Made by a program: the position numbers and the translations under genes | Shown here: piece by piece, positions 27,107 to 38,690 of the stretch | Numbering within the stretch: position 1 is the first letter of the stretch | Layout: every line of letters begins with the position of its first letter | Origin: Loxodes magnus | Taxonomy: Eukaryota > Ciliophora > Karyorelictea > Loxodida > Loxodidae | Assembly: GCA_946699065.1 (NCBI GenBank) | Contig: CAMPDV010000874.1 | Location: forward strand, 62,001-126,000 | Direction of reading: 5' to 3' | Length of the DNA: 64,000 nt | Notes under the pieces: model-generated | The model's input: the letters and a program-made list of their open reading frames with translations, nothing else | What the model was told of the DNA's origin: nothing | Databases searched by the model: none

Positions 27107-30100
27107 GAAATTCTTTCTTCTTTTCTTACTTTACTTCTTCACTTTTCAAAAATACTTATTACTTCTCAAAGCATACTCCTTAAAACTGATATTCAATCTT
27201 CTTTCCTTACTTTACTTCTTTAACTTTTCAAAAATACTTATTACTTCTCAAAGCATATTCATAAAACTGAAACTCTACCTTCTATTCTTACTTCACTTCT
27301 TCACTTTTCTATATACTTAGTACTTCTCAAAGCATACTCCTTAAACTGAAACTCTACCTGCTTTTCTTACTTTACTTCTTCACTTTTCAAAAATACATAT
27401 TACTTCTCAAAGCATACTCATGAAACTGAAATTCTATCTTCTTTCCTTACTTTACTTCTTCACTTTTAAAAATACTTATTACTTCTCAAAGCATGCTCCT
27501 TAAAACTGAAATTCATTCTTCTTTTCTTACTTTACTTATTAACTTTTCAAAATACTTATTACTTCTCAAAGCATACTCCTTTAAACTAAAATTCAATAAT
27601 CTTTTCTTACTTTATTCTTCACCTTTCTAAATACTTATTACTTCTCAAAGCATACTCATGAAACTGAAATTCTTTCTTCTTTTCTTACTTTACTTCTTCA
27701 CTTTTCAAAAATACTTATTACTTCTCAAAGCATACTCATGAAACTGAAATTCTTTCTTCTTTTCTTACTTTACTTCTTCACTTTTCAAAAATACTTATTA
27801 CTTCTCAAAGCATACTCATGAAACTGAAATTCTTTCTTCTTTTCTTACTTTACTTCTTCACTTTTCAAAAATACTTATTACTTCTCAAAGCATATTCATA
27901 AAACTGAAACTCTACCTTCTTTTCTTACTTTACTTCTTCACTTTTCAAAAATATATATTACTTCTCAAAACATACTCATGAAACTGAAACTCTACCTTCT
28001 TTTCTTACTATACTTCTTCACTTTTCAAAAATACTTATTACTTCTCAAAGCATACTCATGAAACTGAAATTCTATCTTCTTTTCTTACTTTACTTCTTCA
28101 CTTTTCAAAAATACTTATTACTTCTCAAAGCATACTCATAAAACTGAAATTCTTTCTTCTTTTCTTACTATACTTCTTCACTTTTCAAAAATATATATTA
28201 CTTCTCAAAGCATATTCATAAAACTGAAACTCTACCTTCTTTTCTTACTTTACTTCTTCACTTTTCAAAAATATATATTACTTCTCAAAACATACTCATG
28301 AAACTGAAACTCTACCTTCTTTTCTTACTATACTTCTTCACTTTTCAAAAATTCATATTACTTCTCAAAGCATACTCCCTAAAACTGATATTCTATCTTC
28401 TTTTCTTACTTTACTTCTTCACTTTTCAAAAATACTTATTACTTCTCAAAGCATACTCATGAAACTGAAATTCTTTCTTCTTTTCTTACTTTACTTCTTC
28501 ACTTTTCAAAAATACTTATTACTTCTCAAAGCATATTCATAAAACTGAAACTCTACCTTCTATTCTTACTTTACTTCTTCACTTTTCAAAAATATATATT
28601 ACTTCTCAAAACATACTCATGAAACTGAAACTCTACCTTCTTTTCTTACTATACTTCTTCACTTTTCAAAAATACTTATTACTTCTCAAAGCATACTCAT
28701 GAAACTGAAATTCTTTCTTCTTTTCTTACTTTACTTCTTCACTTTTCAAAAATACTTAGTACTTCTCAAAGCATACTCCTTAAACTGAAATTCTTTCTTC
28801 TTTTCTTACTTTACTTCTTCACTTTTCAAAAATACTTATTACTTCTCAAAACATACTCATGAAACTGAAATTCTTTCTTCTTTTCTTACTATACTTCTTC
28901 ACTTTTCAAAAATACTTATTACTTCTCAAAACATACTCATGATACTGAAATTCTATCTTCTTTTCTTACTTTACTTCTTCACCTTTCTAAATACTTATTA
29001 CTTCTCAAAGCATAATCATAAAACTGAAATTCTTTCTTCTTTTCTTACTTTACTTCTTCACTTTTCAAAAATACTTATTACTTCTCAAAACATACTCATG
29101 AAACTGAAATTCTTTCTTCTTTTCTTACTTTACTTCTTCACTTTTCAAAAATATATATTACTTCTCAAAACATACTCATGAAACTGAAATTCTTTCTTCT
29201 TTTCTTACTTTACTTCTTCACTTTTCAAAATACTTATTACTTCTCAAAGCATACTCCTTAAAACTGAAATTCTTTCTTCTTTTCTTACTTTACTTCTTCA
29301 CTTTTCAAAAATACTTATTACTTCTCAAAGCATACTCATGAAACTGAAATTCTTTCTTCTTTTCTTACTTTACTTCTTCACTTTTCTAAATACTTAGTAC
29401 TTCTCAAAGCATACTCCTTAAAACTGAAACTCAATCTTCTTTTCTTACTTTACTTCTTCACCTTTCTAAATACTTATAAACTCTCAAAGCATATTCATAA
29501 AACTGAAACTCTACCTTCTATTCTTACTTCACTTCTTCACTTTTCTAAATACTTAGTACTTCTCAAAGCATACTCCTTAAACTGAAACTCTACCTTTTTT
29601 TCTTACTATACTTCTTCACTTTTCAAAAATACTTATTACTTCTCAAAACATACTCATGAAACTGAAATTCTTTCTTCTTTTCTTACTTTATTCTTCACTT
29701 TTCAAAAATACTTATTACTTCTCAAAGCATACTCATGAAACTGAAATTCTTTCTTCTTTTCTTACTTTACTTCTTCACTTTTCAAAAATACTTATTACTT
29801 CTCAAAACATACTCATGAAACTGAAATTCTTTCTTCTTTTCTTACTTTACTTCTTAACTTTTCAAAATACTTATTACTTATCAAAGCATACTACTTTAAA
29901 CTGAAATTCTATAATCTTTTCTTACTTTACTTCTTAACTTTTCTAAATACTTATTACTTCTCAAAGCATACTCATGAAACTGAAATTCTTTCTTCTTTTC
30001 TTACTATACTTCTTCACTTTTCTAAATACTTAGTACTTCTCAAAGCATACTCCTTAAAACTGAAACTCAATCTTCTTTTCTTACTTTACTTCTTCACCTT

Positions 30101-30690
30101 TCTAAATACTTATCACTTCTCAAAGCATATTCATAAAACTGAAACTCTACCTTCTTTTCTTACTTTACTTCTTCACTTTTCAAAAATACTTATTACTTCT
30201 CAAAGCATACTCCTTAAAACTGATATTCTATCTTCTTTTCTTACTTTACTTCTTCACTTTTCAAAAATACTTATTACTTCTCAAAGCATACTCATGAAAC
30301 TGAAATTCTTTCTTCTTTTCTTACTTTACTTCTTCACTTTTCAAAAATACTTATTACTTCTCAAAGCATATTCATAAAACTGAAACTCTACCTTCTATTC
30401 TTACTTTACTTCTTCACTTTTCAAAAATATATATTACTTCTCAAAACATACTCATGAAACTGAAACTCTACCTTCTTTTCTTACTATACTTCTTCACTTT
30501 TCAAAAATACTTATTACTTCTCAAAGCATACTCATGAAACTGAAATTCTTTCTTCTTTTCTTACTTTACTTCTTCACTTTTCAAAAATATATATTACTTC
30601 TCAAAACATACTCATGAAACTGAAATTCTTTCTTCTTTTCTTACTTTATTCTTCACTTTTCAAAAATACTTATTACTTCTCAAAGCATAC
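27107..30690 (+). repeat. Large segmental duplication, copy B
   Basis: Counterpart of 17360-21020. CTGCTTTTC lies at 27358 against 17612. Private changes in this copy include CTATATACTTAG near 27309, GCATGC at 27491, ATGATACTG near 28940 and TTATAAACTCTC at 29476. Similarity to copy A is lost near 30690, where the 1355-bp duplication begins its second pass. Confidence 0.87.
29300..30590 (+). repeat. 1355-bp tandem repeat, left copy
   Basis: About 16 monomers shared with 30655-31945 at an exact offset of 1355 (17 monomers). The T7 run is at 29595 and 30950, and the private TTATAAACTCTC variant is at 29476 and 30831. The corresponding site in copy A of the large duplication (about 19809) reads TTATCACTTCTC, so the change preceded this tandem duplication but followed the 9.7-kb one. 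Confidence 0.9.
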
Positions 30691-31945
30691 TCATGAAACT
30701 GAAATTCTTTCTTCTTTTCTTACTTTACTTCTTCACTTTTCTAAATACTTAGTACTTCTCAAAGCATACTCCTTAAAACTGAAACTCAATCTTCTTTTCT
30801 TACTTTACTTCTTCACCTTTCTAAATACTTATAAACTCTCAAAGCATATTCATAAAACTGAAACTCTACCTTCTATTCTTACTTCACTTCTTCACTTTTC
30901 TAAATACTTAGTACTTCTCAAAGCATACTCCTTAAACTGAAACTCTACCTTTTTTTCTTACTATACTTCTTCACTTTTCAAAAATACTTATTACTTCTCA
31001 AAACATACTCATGAAACTGAAATTCTTTCTTCTTTTCTTACTTTATTCTTCACTTTTCAAAAATACTTATTACTTCTCAAAGCATACTCATGAAACTGAA
31101 ATTCTTTCTTCTTTTCTTACTTTACTTCTTCACTTTTCAAAAATACTTATTACTTCTCAAAACATACTCATGAAACTGAAATTCTTTCTTCTTTTCTTAC
31201 TTTACTTCTTAACTTTTCAAAATACTTATTACTTATCAAAGCATACTACTTTAAACTGAAATTCTATAATCTTTTCTTACTTTACTTCTTAACTTTTCTA
31301 AATACTTATTACTTCTCAAAGCATACTCATGAAACTGAAATTCTTTCTTCTTTTCTTACTATACTTCTTCACTTTTCTAAATACTTAGTACTTCTCAAAG
31401 CATACTCCTTAAAACTGAAACTCAATCTTCTTTTCTTACTTTACTTCTTCACCTTTCTAAATACTTATCACTTCTCAAAGCATATTCATAAAACTGAAAC
31501 TCTACCTTCTTTTCTTACTTTACTTCTTCACTTTTCAAAAATACTTATTACTTCTCAAAGCATACTCCTTAAAACTGATATTCTATCTTCTTTTCTTACT
31601 TTACTTCTTCACTTTTCAAAAATACTTATTACTTCTCAAAGCATACTCATGAAACTGAAATTCTTTCTTCTTTTCTTACTTTACTTCTTCACTTTTCAAA
31701 AATACTTATTACTTCTCAAAGCATATTCATAAAACTGAAACTCTACCTTCTATTCTTACTTTACTTCTTCACTTTTCAAAAATATATATTACTTCTCAAA
31801 ACATACTCATGAAACTGAAACTCTACCTTCTTTTCTTACTATACTTCTTCACTTTTCAAAAATACTTATTACTTCTCAAAGCATACTCATGATACTGAAA
31901 TTCTTTCTTCTTTTCTTACTTTACTTCTTCACTTTTCAAAAATAC
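30655..31945 (+). repeat. 1355-bp tandem repeat, right copy
   Basis: Matches 29300-30590 until about 31945. ATGATACTG near 31890 is a private difference from the left copy, although the same change occurs near 28940. Confidence 0.9.
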
Positions 31946-33166
31946 TTATTACTTCTCAAAGCATATTCATAAAACTGAAACTCTACCTTCTTTTCTTACT
32001 ATACTTCTTCACTTTTCAAAAATACTTATTACTTCTCAAAACATACTCATGAAACTGAAATTCTTTCTTCTTTTCTTACTTTACTTCTTCACTTTTCTAA
32101 ATACTTATTACTTCTCAAAGCATACTCATAAAACTGAAACTCTACCTTCTTTTCTTACTTTACTTCTTCACTTTTCAAAAATTCATATTACTTCTCAAAG
32201 CATACTCCCTAAAACTGAAATTCTTTCTTCTTTTCTTACTTTACTTCTTCACTTTTCTAAATACTTAGTACTTCTCAAAGCATACTCCTTAAAACTGAAA
32301 CTCAATCTTCTTTTCTTACTTTACTTCTTCACTTTTCAAAAATACTTATCACTTCTCAAAGCATATTCATAAAACTGAAACTCTACCTTCTATTCTTACT
32401 TCACTTCTTCACTTTTCTAAATACTTAGTACTTCTCAAAGCATACTCCTTAAACTGAAACTCTACCTTTTTTTCTTACTATACTTCTTCACTTTTCAAAA
32501 ATACTTATTACTTCTCAAAACATACTCATGAAACTGAAATTCTTTCTTCTTTTCTTACTTTATTCTTCACTTTTCAAAAATACTTATTACTTCTCAAAGC
32601 ATACTCATGAAACTGAAATTCTTTCTTCTTTTCTTACTTTACTTCTTCACTTTTCAAAAATATATATTACTTCTCAAAACATACTCATGAAACTGAAATT
32701 CTTTCTTCTTTTCTTACTTTACTTCTTAACTTTTCAAAATACTTATTACTTCTCAAAGCATACTCATGAAACTGAAATTCTTTCTTCTTTTCTTACTTTA
32801 CTTCTTCACTTTTCAAAAATACTTATCACTTCTCAAAGCATATTCATAAAACTGAAACTCTACCTTCTATTCTTACTTCACTTCTTCACTTTTCTAAATA
32901 CTTAGTACTTCTCAAAGCATACTCCTTAAACTGAAACTCTACCTTTTTTTCTTACTATACTTCTTCACTTTTCAAAAATACTTATTACTTCTCAAAACAT
33001 ACTCCTTAAAACTGATATTCTATCTTCTTTCCTTACTTTACTTCTTCAACTTTTCAAAAATACTTATTACTTCTCAAAGCATACTCATGAAACTGAAATT
33101 CTTTCTTCTTTTCTTACTTTACTTCTTCACTTTTCAAAAATACTTATTACTTCTCAAAACATACTC
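31946..33166 (+). repeat. Satellite mosaic with 477-bp T7-marked repeat
   Basis: The T7 variant is at 32467 and 32944, 477 bp or six monomers apart, each preceded by a TATTCATAAAA monomer with CTTCTATTC. About 32210-32760 corresponds to 23020-23570, and about 33000 onward to 23580 onward. Nothing but satellite is seen. Confidence 0.82.
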
Positions 33167-33802
33167 ATGAAACTGAAATTCTTTCTTCTTTTCTTACTTT
33201 ATTCTTCACTTTTCAAAAATACTTATTACTTCTCAAAGCATACTCATGAAACTGAAATTCTTTCTTCTTTTCTTACTTTACTTCTTCACTTTTCAAAAAT
33301 ACTTATTACTTCTCAAAACATACTCATGAAACTGAAATTCTTTCTTCTTTTCTTACTTTATTCTTCACTTTTCAAAAATACTTATTACTTCTCAAAGCAT
33401 ACTCATGAAACTGAAATTCTTTCTTCTTTTCTTACTTTACTTCTTCACTTTTCAAAAATACTTATTACTTCTCAAAACATACTCATGAAACTGAAATTCT
33501 TTCTTCTTTTCTTACTTTATTCTTCACTTTTCAAAATACTTATTACTTCTCAAAGCATACTCATGAAACTGAAATTCTTTCTTCTTTTCTTACTTTACTT
33601 CTTCACTTTTCAAAAATATATATTACTTCTCAAAACATACTCATGAAACTGAAATTCTTTCTTCTTTTCTTACTTTATTCTTCACTTTTCAAAAATACTT
33701 ATTACTTCTCAAAGCATACTCATGAAACTGAAATTCTTTCTTCTTTTCTTACTTTACTTCTTCACTTTTCAAAAATATATATTACTTCTCAAAACATACT
33801 CA
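33167..33802 (+). repeat. 159-bp dimer HOR, four tandem copies
   Basis: Two alternating monomers form the unit. One follows CTCAAAACATACTC and has the short TTTATTCTTCAC form (79 bp); the other follows CTCAAAGCATACTC and has TTTACTTCTTCAC (80 bp). The ATGAAACTG of the first monomer type is at 33167, 33326, 33485 and 33643, so spacings are 159, 159 and 158. The 158 comes from one A lost in the A5 tract near 33535. Confidence 0.9.
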
Positions 33803-36059
33803 TGAAACTGAAATTCTTTCTTCTTTTCTTACTTTACTTCTTAACTTTTCAAAATACTTATTACTTCTCAAAGCATACTCCTTAAAACTGAAATTCTATC
33901 TTCTTTTCTTACTTTACTTCTTCAACTTTTCAAAAATACTTATTACTTCTCAAAGCATACTCATGAAACTGAAATTCTTTCTTCTTTTCTTACTTTACTT
34001 CTTCACTTTTCAAAAATACTTATTACTTATCACTGCATACTCATGAAACTGAAATTCTTTCTTCTTTTCTTACTTTACTTCTTCACTTTTCAAAAATACT
34101 TATTACTTCTCAAAGCATATTCATAAAACTGAAACTCTACCTTCTATTCTTACTTTACTTCTTCACTTTTCAAAATACTTATTACTTCTCAAAACATACT
34201 CATGAAACTGAAACTCTACCTTCTTTTCTTACTATACTTCTTCACTTTTCAAAAATACTTATTACTTCTCAAAGCATACTCATGAAACTGAAATTCTTTC
34301 TTCTTTTCTTACTTTACTTCTTCACTTTTCAAAAATATATATTACTTCTCAAAACATACTCATGAAACTGAAATTCAATCTTCTTTTCTTACTTTACTTC
34401 TTCACTTTTCAAAAATACTTATTACTTCTCAAAACATACTCATGAAACTGAAATTCTTTCTTCTTTTCTTACTTTATTCTTCACTTTTCAAAAATACTTA
34501 TTACTTCTCAAAGCATACTCATGAAACTGAAACTCTACCTTCTATTCTTACTTTACTTCTTCACTTTTCAAAAATACTTATTAATTCTCAAAGCATACTC
34601 ATGAAACTGAAATTCTTTCTTCTTTTCTTACTTTATTCTTCACTTTTCAAAAATACTTATTACTTCTCAAAGCATATTCATAAAACTGAAACTCTACCTT
34701 CTTTTCTTACTATACTTCTTCACTTTTCAAAAATACTTATTACTTCTCAAAACATACTCATGAAACTGAAATTCTTTCTTCTTTTCTTACTTTACTTCTT
34801 CACTTTTCTAAATACTTATTACTTCTCAAAGCATACTCATAAAACTGAAACTCTACCTTCTTTTCTTACTTTACTTCTTCACTTTTCAAAAATACTTATT
34901 ACTTCTCAAAGCATACTCATGAAACTGAAATTCTTTCTTCTTTTCTTACTTTACTTCTTCACTTTTCAAAAATACATATTACTTCTCAAAACATACTCAT
35001 GAAACTGAAATTCTTTCTTCTTTTCTTACTTTACTTCTTCACTTTTCAAAAATACATATTACTTCTCAAAACATACTCATGAAACTGAAATTCTTTCTTC
35101 TTTTCTTACTTTACTTCTTCACTTTTCAAAAATACTTATTACTTCTTAAAGCATACTCCTTAAAACTGAAACTCTACCTTCTTTTCTTACTATACTTCTT
35201 CACTTTTCAAAAATACTTATTACTTCTCAAAGCATACTCATGAAACTGAAATTCTTTCTTCTTTTCTTACTTTACTTCTTCACTTTTCAAAAATACTTAT
35301 TACTTCTCAAAACATACTCATGAAACTGAAATTCTTTCTTCTTTTCTTACTTTACTTCTTCACTTTTCAAAAATACTTATTACTTCTCAAAGCATACTCA
35401 TGAAACTGAAATTCTTTCTTCTTTTCTTACTTTACTTCTTCACTTTTCAAAAATACTTATTACTTCTCAAAGCATACTCATGAAACTGAAATTCTTTCTT
35501 CTTTTCTTACTTTATTCTTCACTTTTCAAAAATACTTATTACTTCTCAAAGCATACTCATGAAACTGAAATTCTTTCTTCTTTTCTTACTATACTTCTTC
35601 ACTTTTCAAAAATACTTATTACTTCTCAAAGCATACTCATGAAACTGAAATTCTTTCTTCTTTTCTTACTTTACTTCTTCACTTTTCAAAAATACTTATT
35701 ACTTCTCAAAACATACTCATGAAACTGAAATTCTTTCTTCTTTTCTTACTTTATTCTTCACTTTTCAAAAATACTTATTACTTCTCAAAGCATACTCATG
35801 AAACTGAAATTCTTTCTTCTTTTCTTACTTTACTTATTCACCTTTCTAAATACTTATTACTTCTCAAAACATACTCATGAAACTGAAATTCTTTCTTCTT
35901 TTCTTACTTTACTTCTTAACTTTTCAAAATTCATATTACTTCTCAAAGCATACTCCCTAAAACTGAAATTCTATCTACTTTTATTACTTTACTTCTTCAC
36001 TTTTCAAAAATACTTATTACTTCTCAAAGCATACTCATGAAACTGAAATTCTTTCTTAT
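33803..36059 (+). repeat. Satellite, mostly consensus-like monomers
   Basis: About 28 monomers, many of them plain CATGAAACTG plus ATTCTTTC copies. No long-offset HOR was found within it. The first CACTGC variant appears at 34031, and a TTTATTACTTT variant with ATCTACTTT near 35975. Confidence 0.8.
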
Positions 36060-37579
36060 TTTCTTACTTTACTTCTTCACTTTTCAAAAATACTTATTAC
36101 TTATCACTGCATACTCATGAAACTGAAATTCTTTCTTCTTTTCTTACTATACTTCTTCACTTTTCAAAAATACCTATTACTTATCAAAGCATACTCATGA
36201 AACTGAAATTTTTTCTTCTTTTCTTACTTAACTTCTTCACTTTTCAAAAATACTTATTACTTATCAAAGCATACTCATGAAACTGAAATTCTTTCTTCTT
36301 TTCTTACTTTACTTCTTCACTTTTCAAAATACTTATTACTTCTCAAAGCATACTCCTTAAAACTGAAATTCTATCTTCTTTTCTTACTTCACTTCTTCAC
36401 TTTTCTAAATACTTAGTACTTCTCAAAGCATATTCATAAAACTGAAACTCTATCTTCTTTTCTTACTTTACTTCTTCACTTTTAAAAATACTTATTACTT
36501 CTCAAAGCATACTCATGAAACTGAAATTCTTTCTTCTTTTCCTACTTTACTTCTTCACTTTTCAAAAATACATATTACTTCTCAAAGCATACTCATAAAA
36601 CTGAAATTCTTTCTTCTTTTCTTACTTTACTTCTTCACTTTTCAAAAATTCATATTACTTCTCAAAGCATACTCATGAAACTGAAATTCTTTCTTCTTTT
36701 CTTACTTTACTTCTTCACTTTTCTAAAATACTTATTACTTCTCAAAGCATACTCCTTAAAACTGAAATTCTATCTTCTTTTCTTACTTTACTTCTTCACT
36801 TTTCAAAAATACTTAATACTTCTCAAAGCATACTCCTTAAAACTGAAATTCTATCTTCTTTTCTTACTTTACTTCTTCACTTTTCGAAAATACTTATTAC
36901 TTCTCAAAGCATACTCCTTTAAACTGAAATTCAATAATCTTTTCTTACTTTATTCTTCACTTTTCAAAAATACTTATTACTTCTCAAAGCATACTCATGA
37001 AACTGAAATTCTTTCTTATTTTCTTACTTTACTTCTTCACTTTTCAAAAATACTTATTACTTATCACTGCATACTCATGAAACTGAAATTCTTTCTTCTT
37101 TTCTTACTATACTTCTTCACTTTTCAAAAATACCTATTACTTATCAAAGCATACTCATGAAACTGAAATTTTTTCTTCTTTTCTTACTTAACTTCTTCAC
37201 TTTTCAAAAATACTTATTACTTATCAAAGCATACTCATGAAACTGAAATTCTTTCTTCTTTTCTTACTTTACTTCTTCACTTTTCAAAATACTTATTACT
37301 TCTCAAAGCATACTCCTTAAACTGAAACTCTACCTTCTTTTCTTACTTTACTTCTTCACTTTTCAAAAATACTTATTACTTCTCAAAACATACTCATGAA
37401 ACTGAAATTCTTTCTTCTTTTCTTACTTTACTTCTTAACTTTTCAAAATACTTATTACTTCTCAAAGCATACTACTTAAAACTGATATTCTATCTTCTTT
37501 CCTTACTTTACTTCTTCAACTTTTCAAAAATACTTATTACTTCTCAAAGCATACTCATGAAACTGAAATTCTTTCTTCT
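36060..37579 (+). repeat. 1520-bp HOR, unit 1
   Basis: Nineteen monomers, repeated almost unchanged 1520 bp downstream. For example, the 486 bases starting at 36675 and at 38195 encode the same translated string. The CACTGC marker at 36105, 37065, 37625 and 38585 gives spacings of 960, 560 and 960, so each 1520-bp unit holds two related sub-blocks of 12 and 7 monomers. TACCTATTAC follows each CACTGC monomer. Confidence 0.92.
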
Positions 37580-38690
37580 TTTCTTACTTTACTTCTTCAC
37601 TTTTCAAAAATACTTATTACTTATCACTGCATACTCATGAAACTGAAATTCTTTCTTCTTTTCTTACTATACTTCTTCACTTTTCAAAAATACCTATTAC
37701 TTATCAAAGCATACTCATGAAACTGAAATTTTTTCTTCTTTTCTTACTTAACTTCTTCACTTTTCAAAAATACTTATTACTTATCAAAGCATACTCATGA
37801 AACTGAAATTCTTTCTTCTTTTCTTACTTTACTTCTTCACTTTTCAAAATACTTATTACTTCTCAAAGCATACTCCTTAAAACTGAAATTCTATCTTCTT
37901 TTCTTACTTCACTTCTTCACTTTTCTAAATACTTAGTACTTCTCAAAGCATATTCATAAAACTGAAACTCTATCTTCTTTTCTTACTTTACTTCTTCACT
38001 TTTAAAAATACTTATTACTTCTCAAAGCATACTCATGAAACTGAAATTCTTTCTTCTTTTCCTACTTTACTTCTTCACTTTTCAAAAATACATATTACTT
38101 CTCAAAGCATACTCATAAAACTGAAATTCTTTCTTCTTTTCTTACTTTACTTCTTCACTTTTCAAAAATTCATATTACTTCTCAAAGCATACTCATGAAA
38201 CTGAAATTCTTTCTTCTTTTCTTACTTTACTTCTTCACTTTTCTAAAATACTTATTACTTCTCAAAGCATACTCCTTAAAACTGAAATTCTATCTTCTTT
38301 TCTTACTTTACTTCTTCACTTTTCAAAAATACTTAATACTTCTCAAAGCATACTCCTTAAAACTGAAATTCTATCTTCTTTTCTTACTTTACTTCTTCAC
38401 TTTTCGAAAATACTTATTACTTCTCAAAGCATACTCCTTTAAACTGAAATTCAATAATCTTTTCTTACTTTATTCTTCACTTTTCAAAAATACTTATTAC
38501 TTCTCAAAGCATACTCATGAAACTGAAATTCTTTCTTATTTTCTTACTTTACTTCTTCACTTTTCAAAAATACTTATTACTTATCACTGCATACTCATGA
38601 AACTGAAATTCTTTCTTCTTTTCTTACTATACTTCTTCACTTTTCAAAAATACCTATTACTTATCAAAGCATACTCATGAAACTGAAATT
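37580..38690 (+). repeat. 1520-bp HOR, unit 2 (partial)
   Basis: Copies unit 1 until about 38690, where the expected ATTTTTTC monomer (36211, 37171, 37731) is replaced by one with ATTCAATC. The other early difference I saw is CTTCTT here against CTTATT in unit 1 near 36057. Confidence 0.9.
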
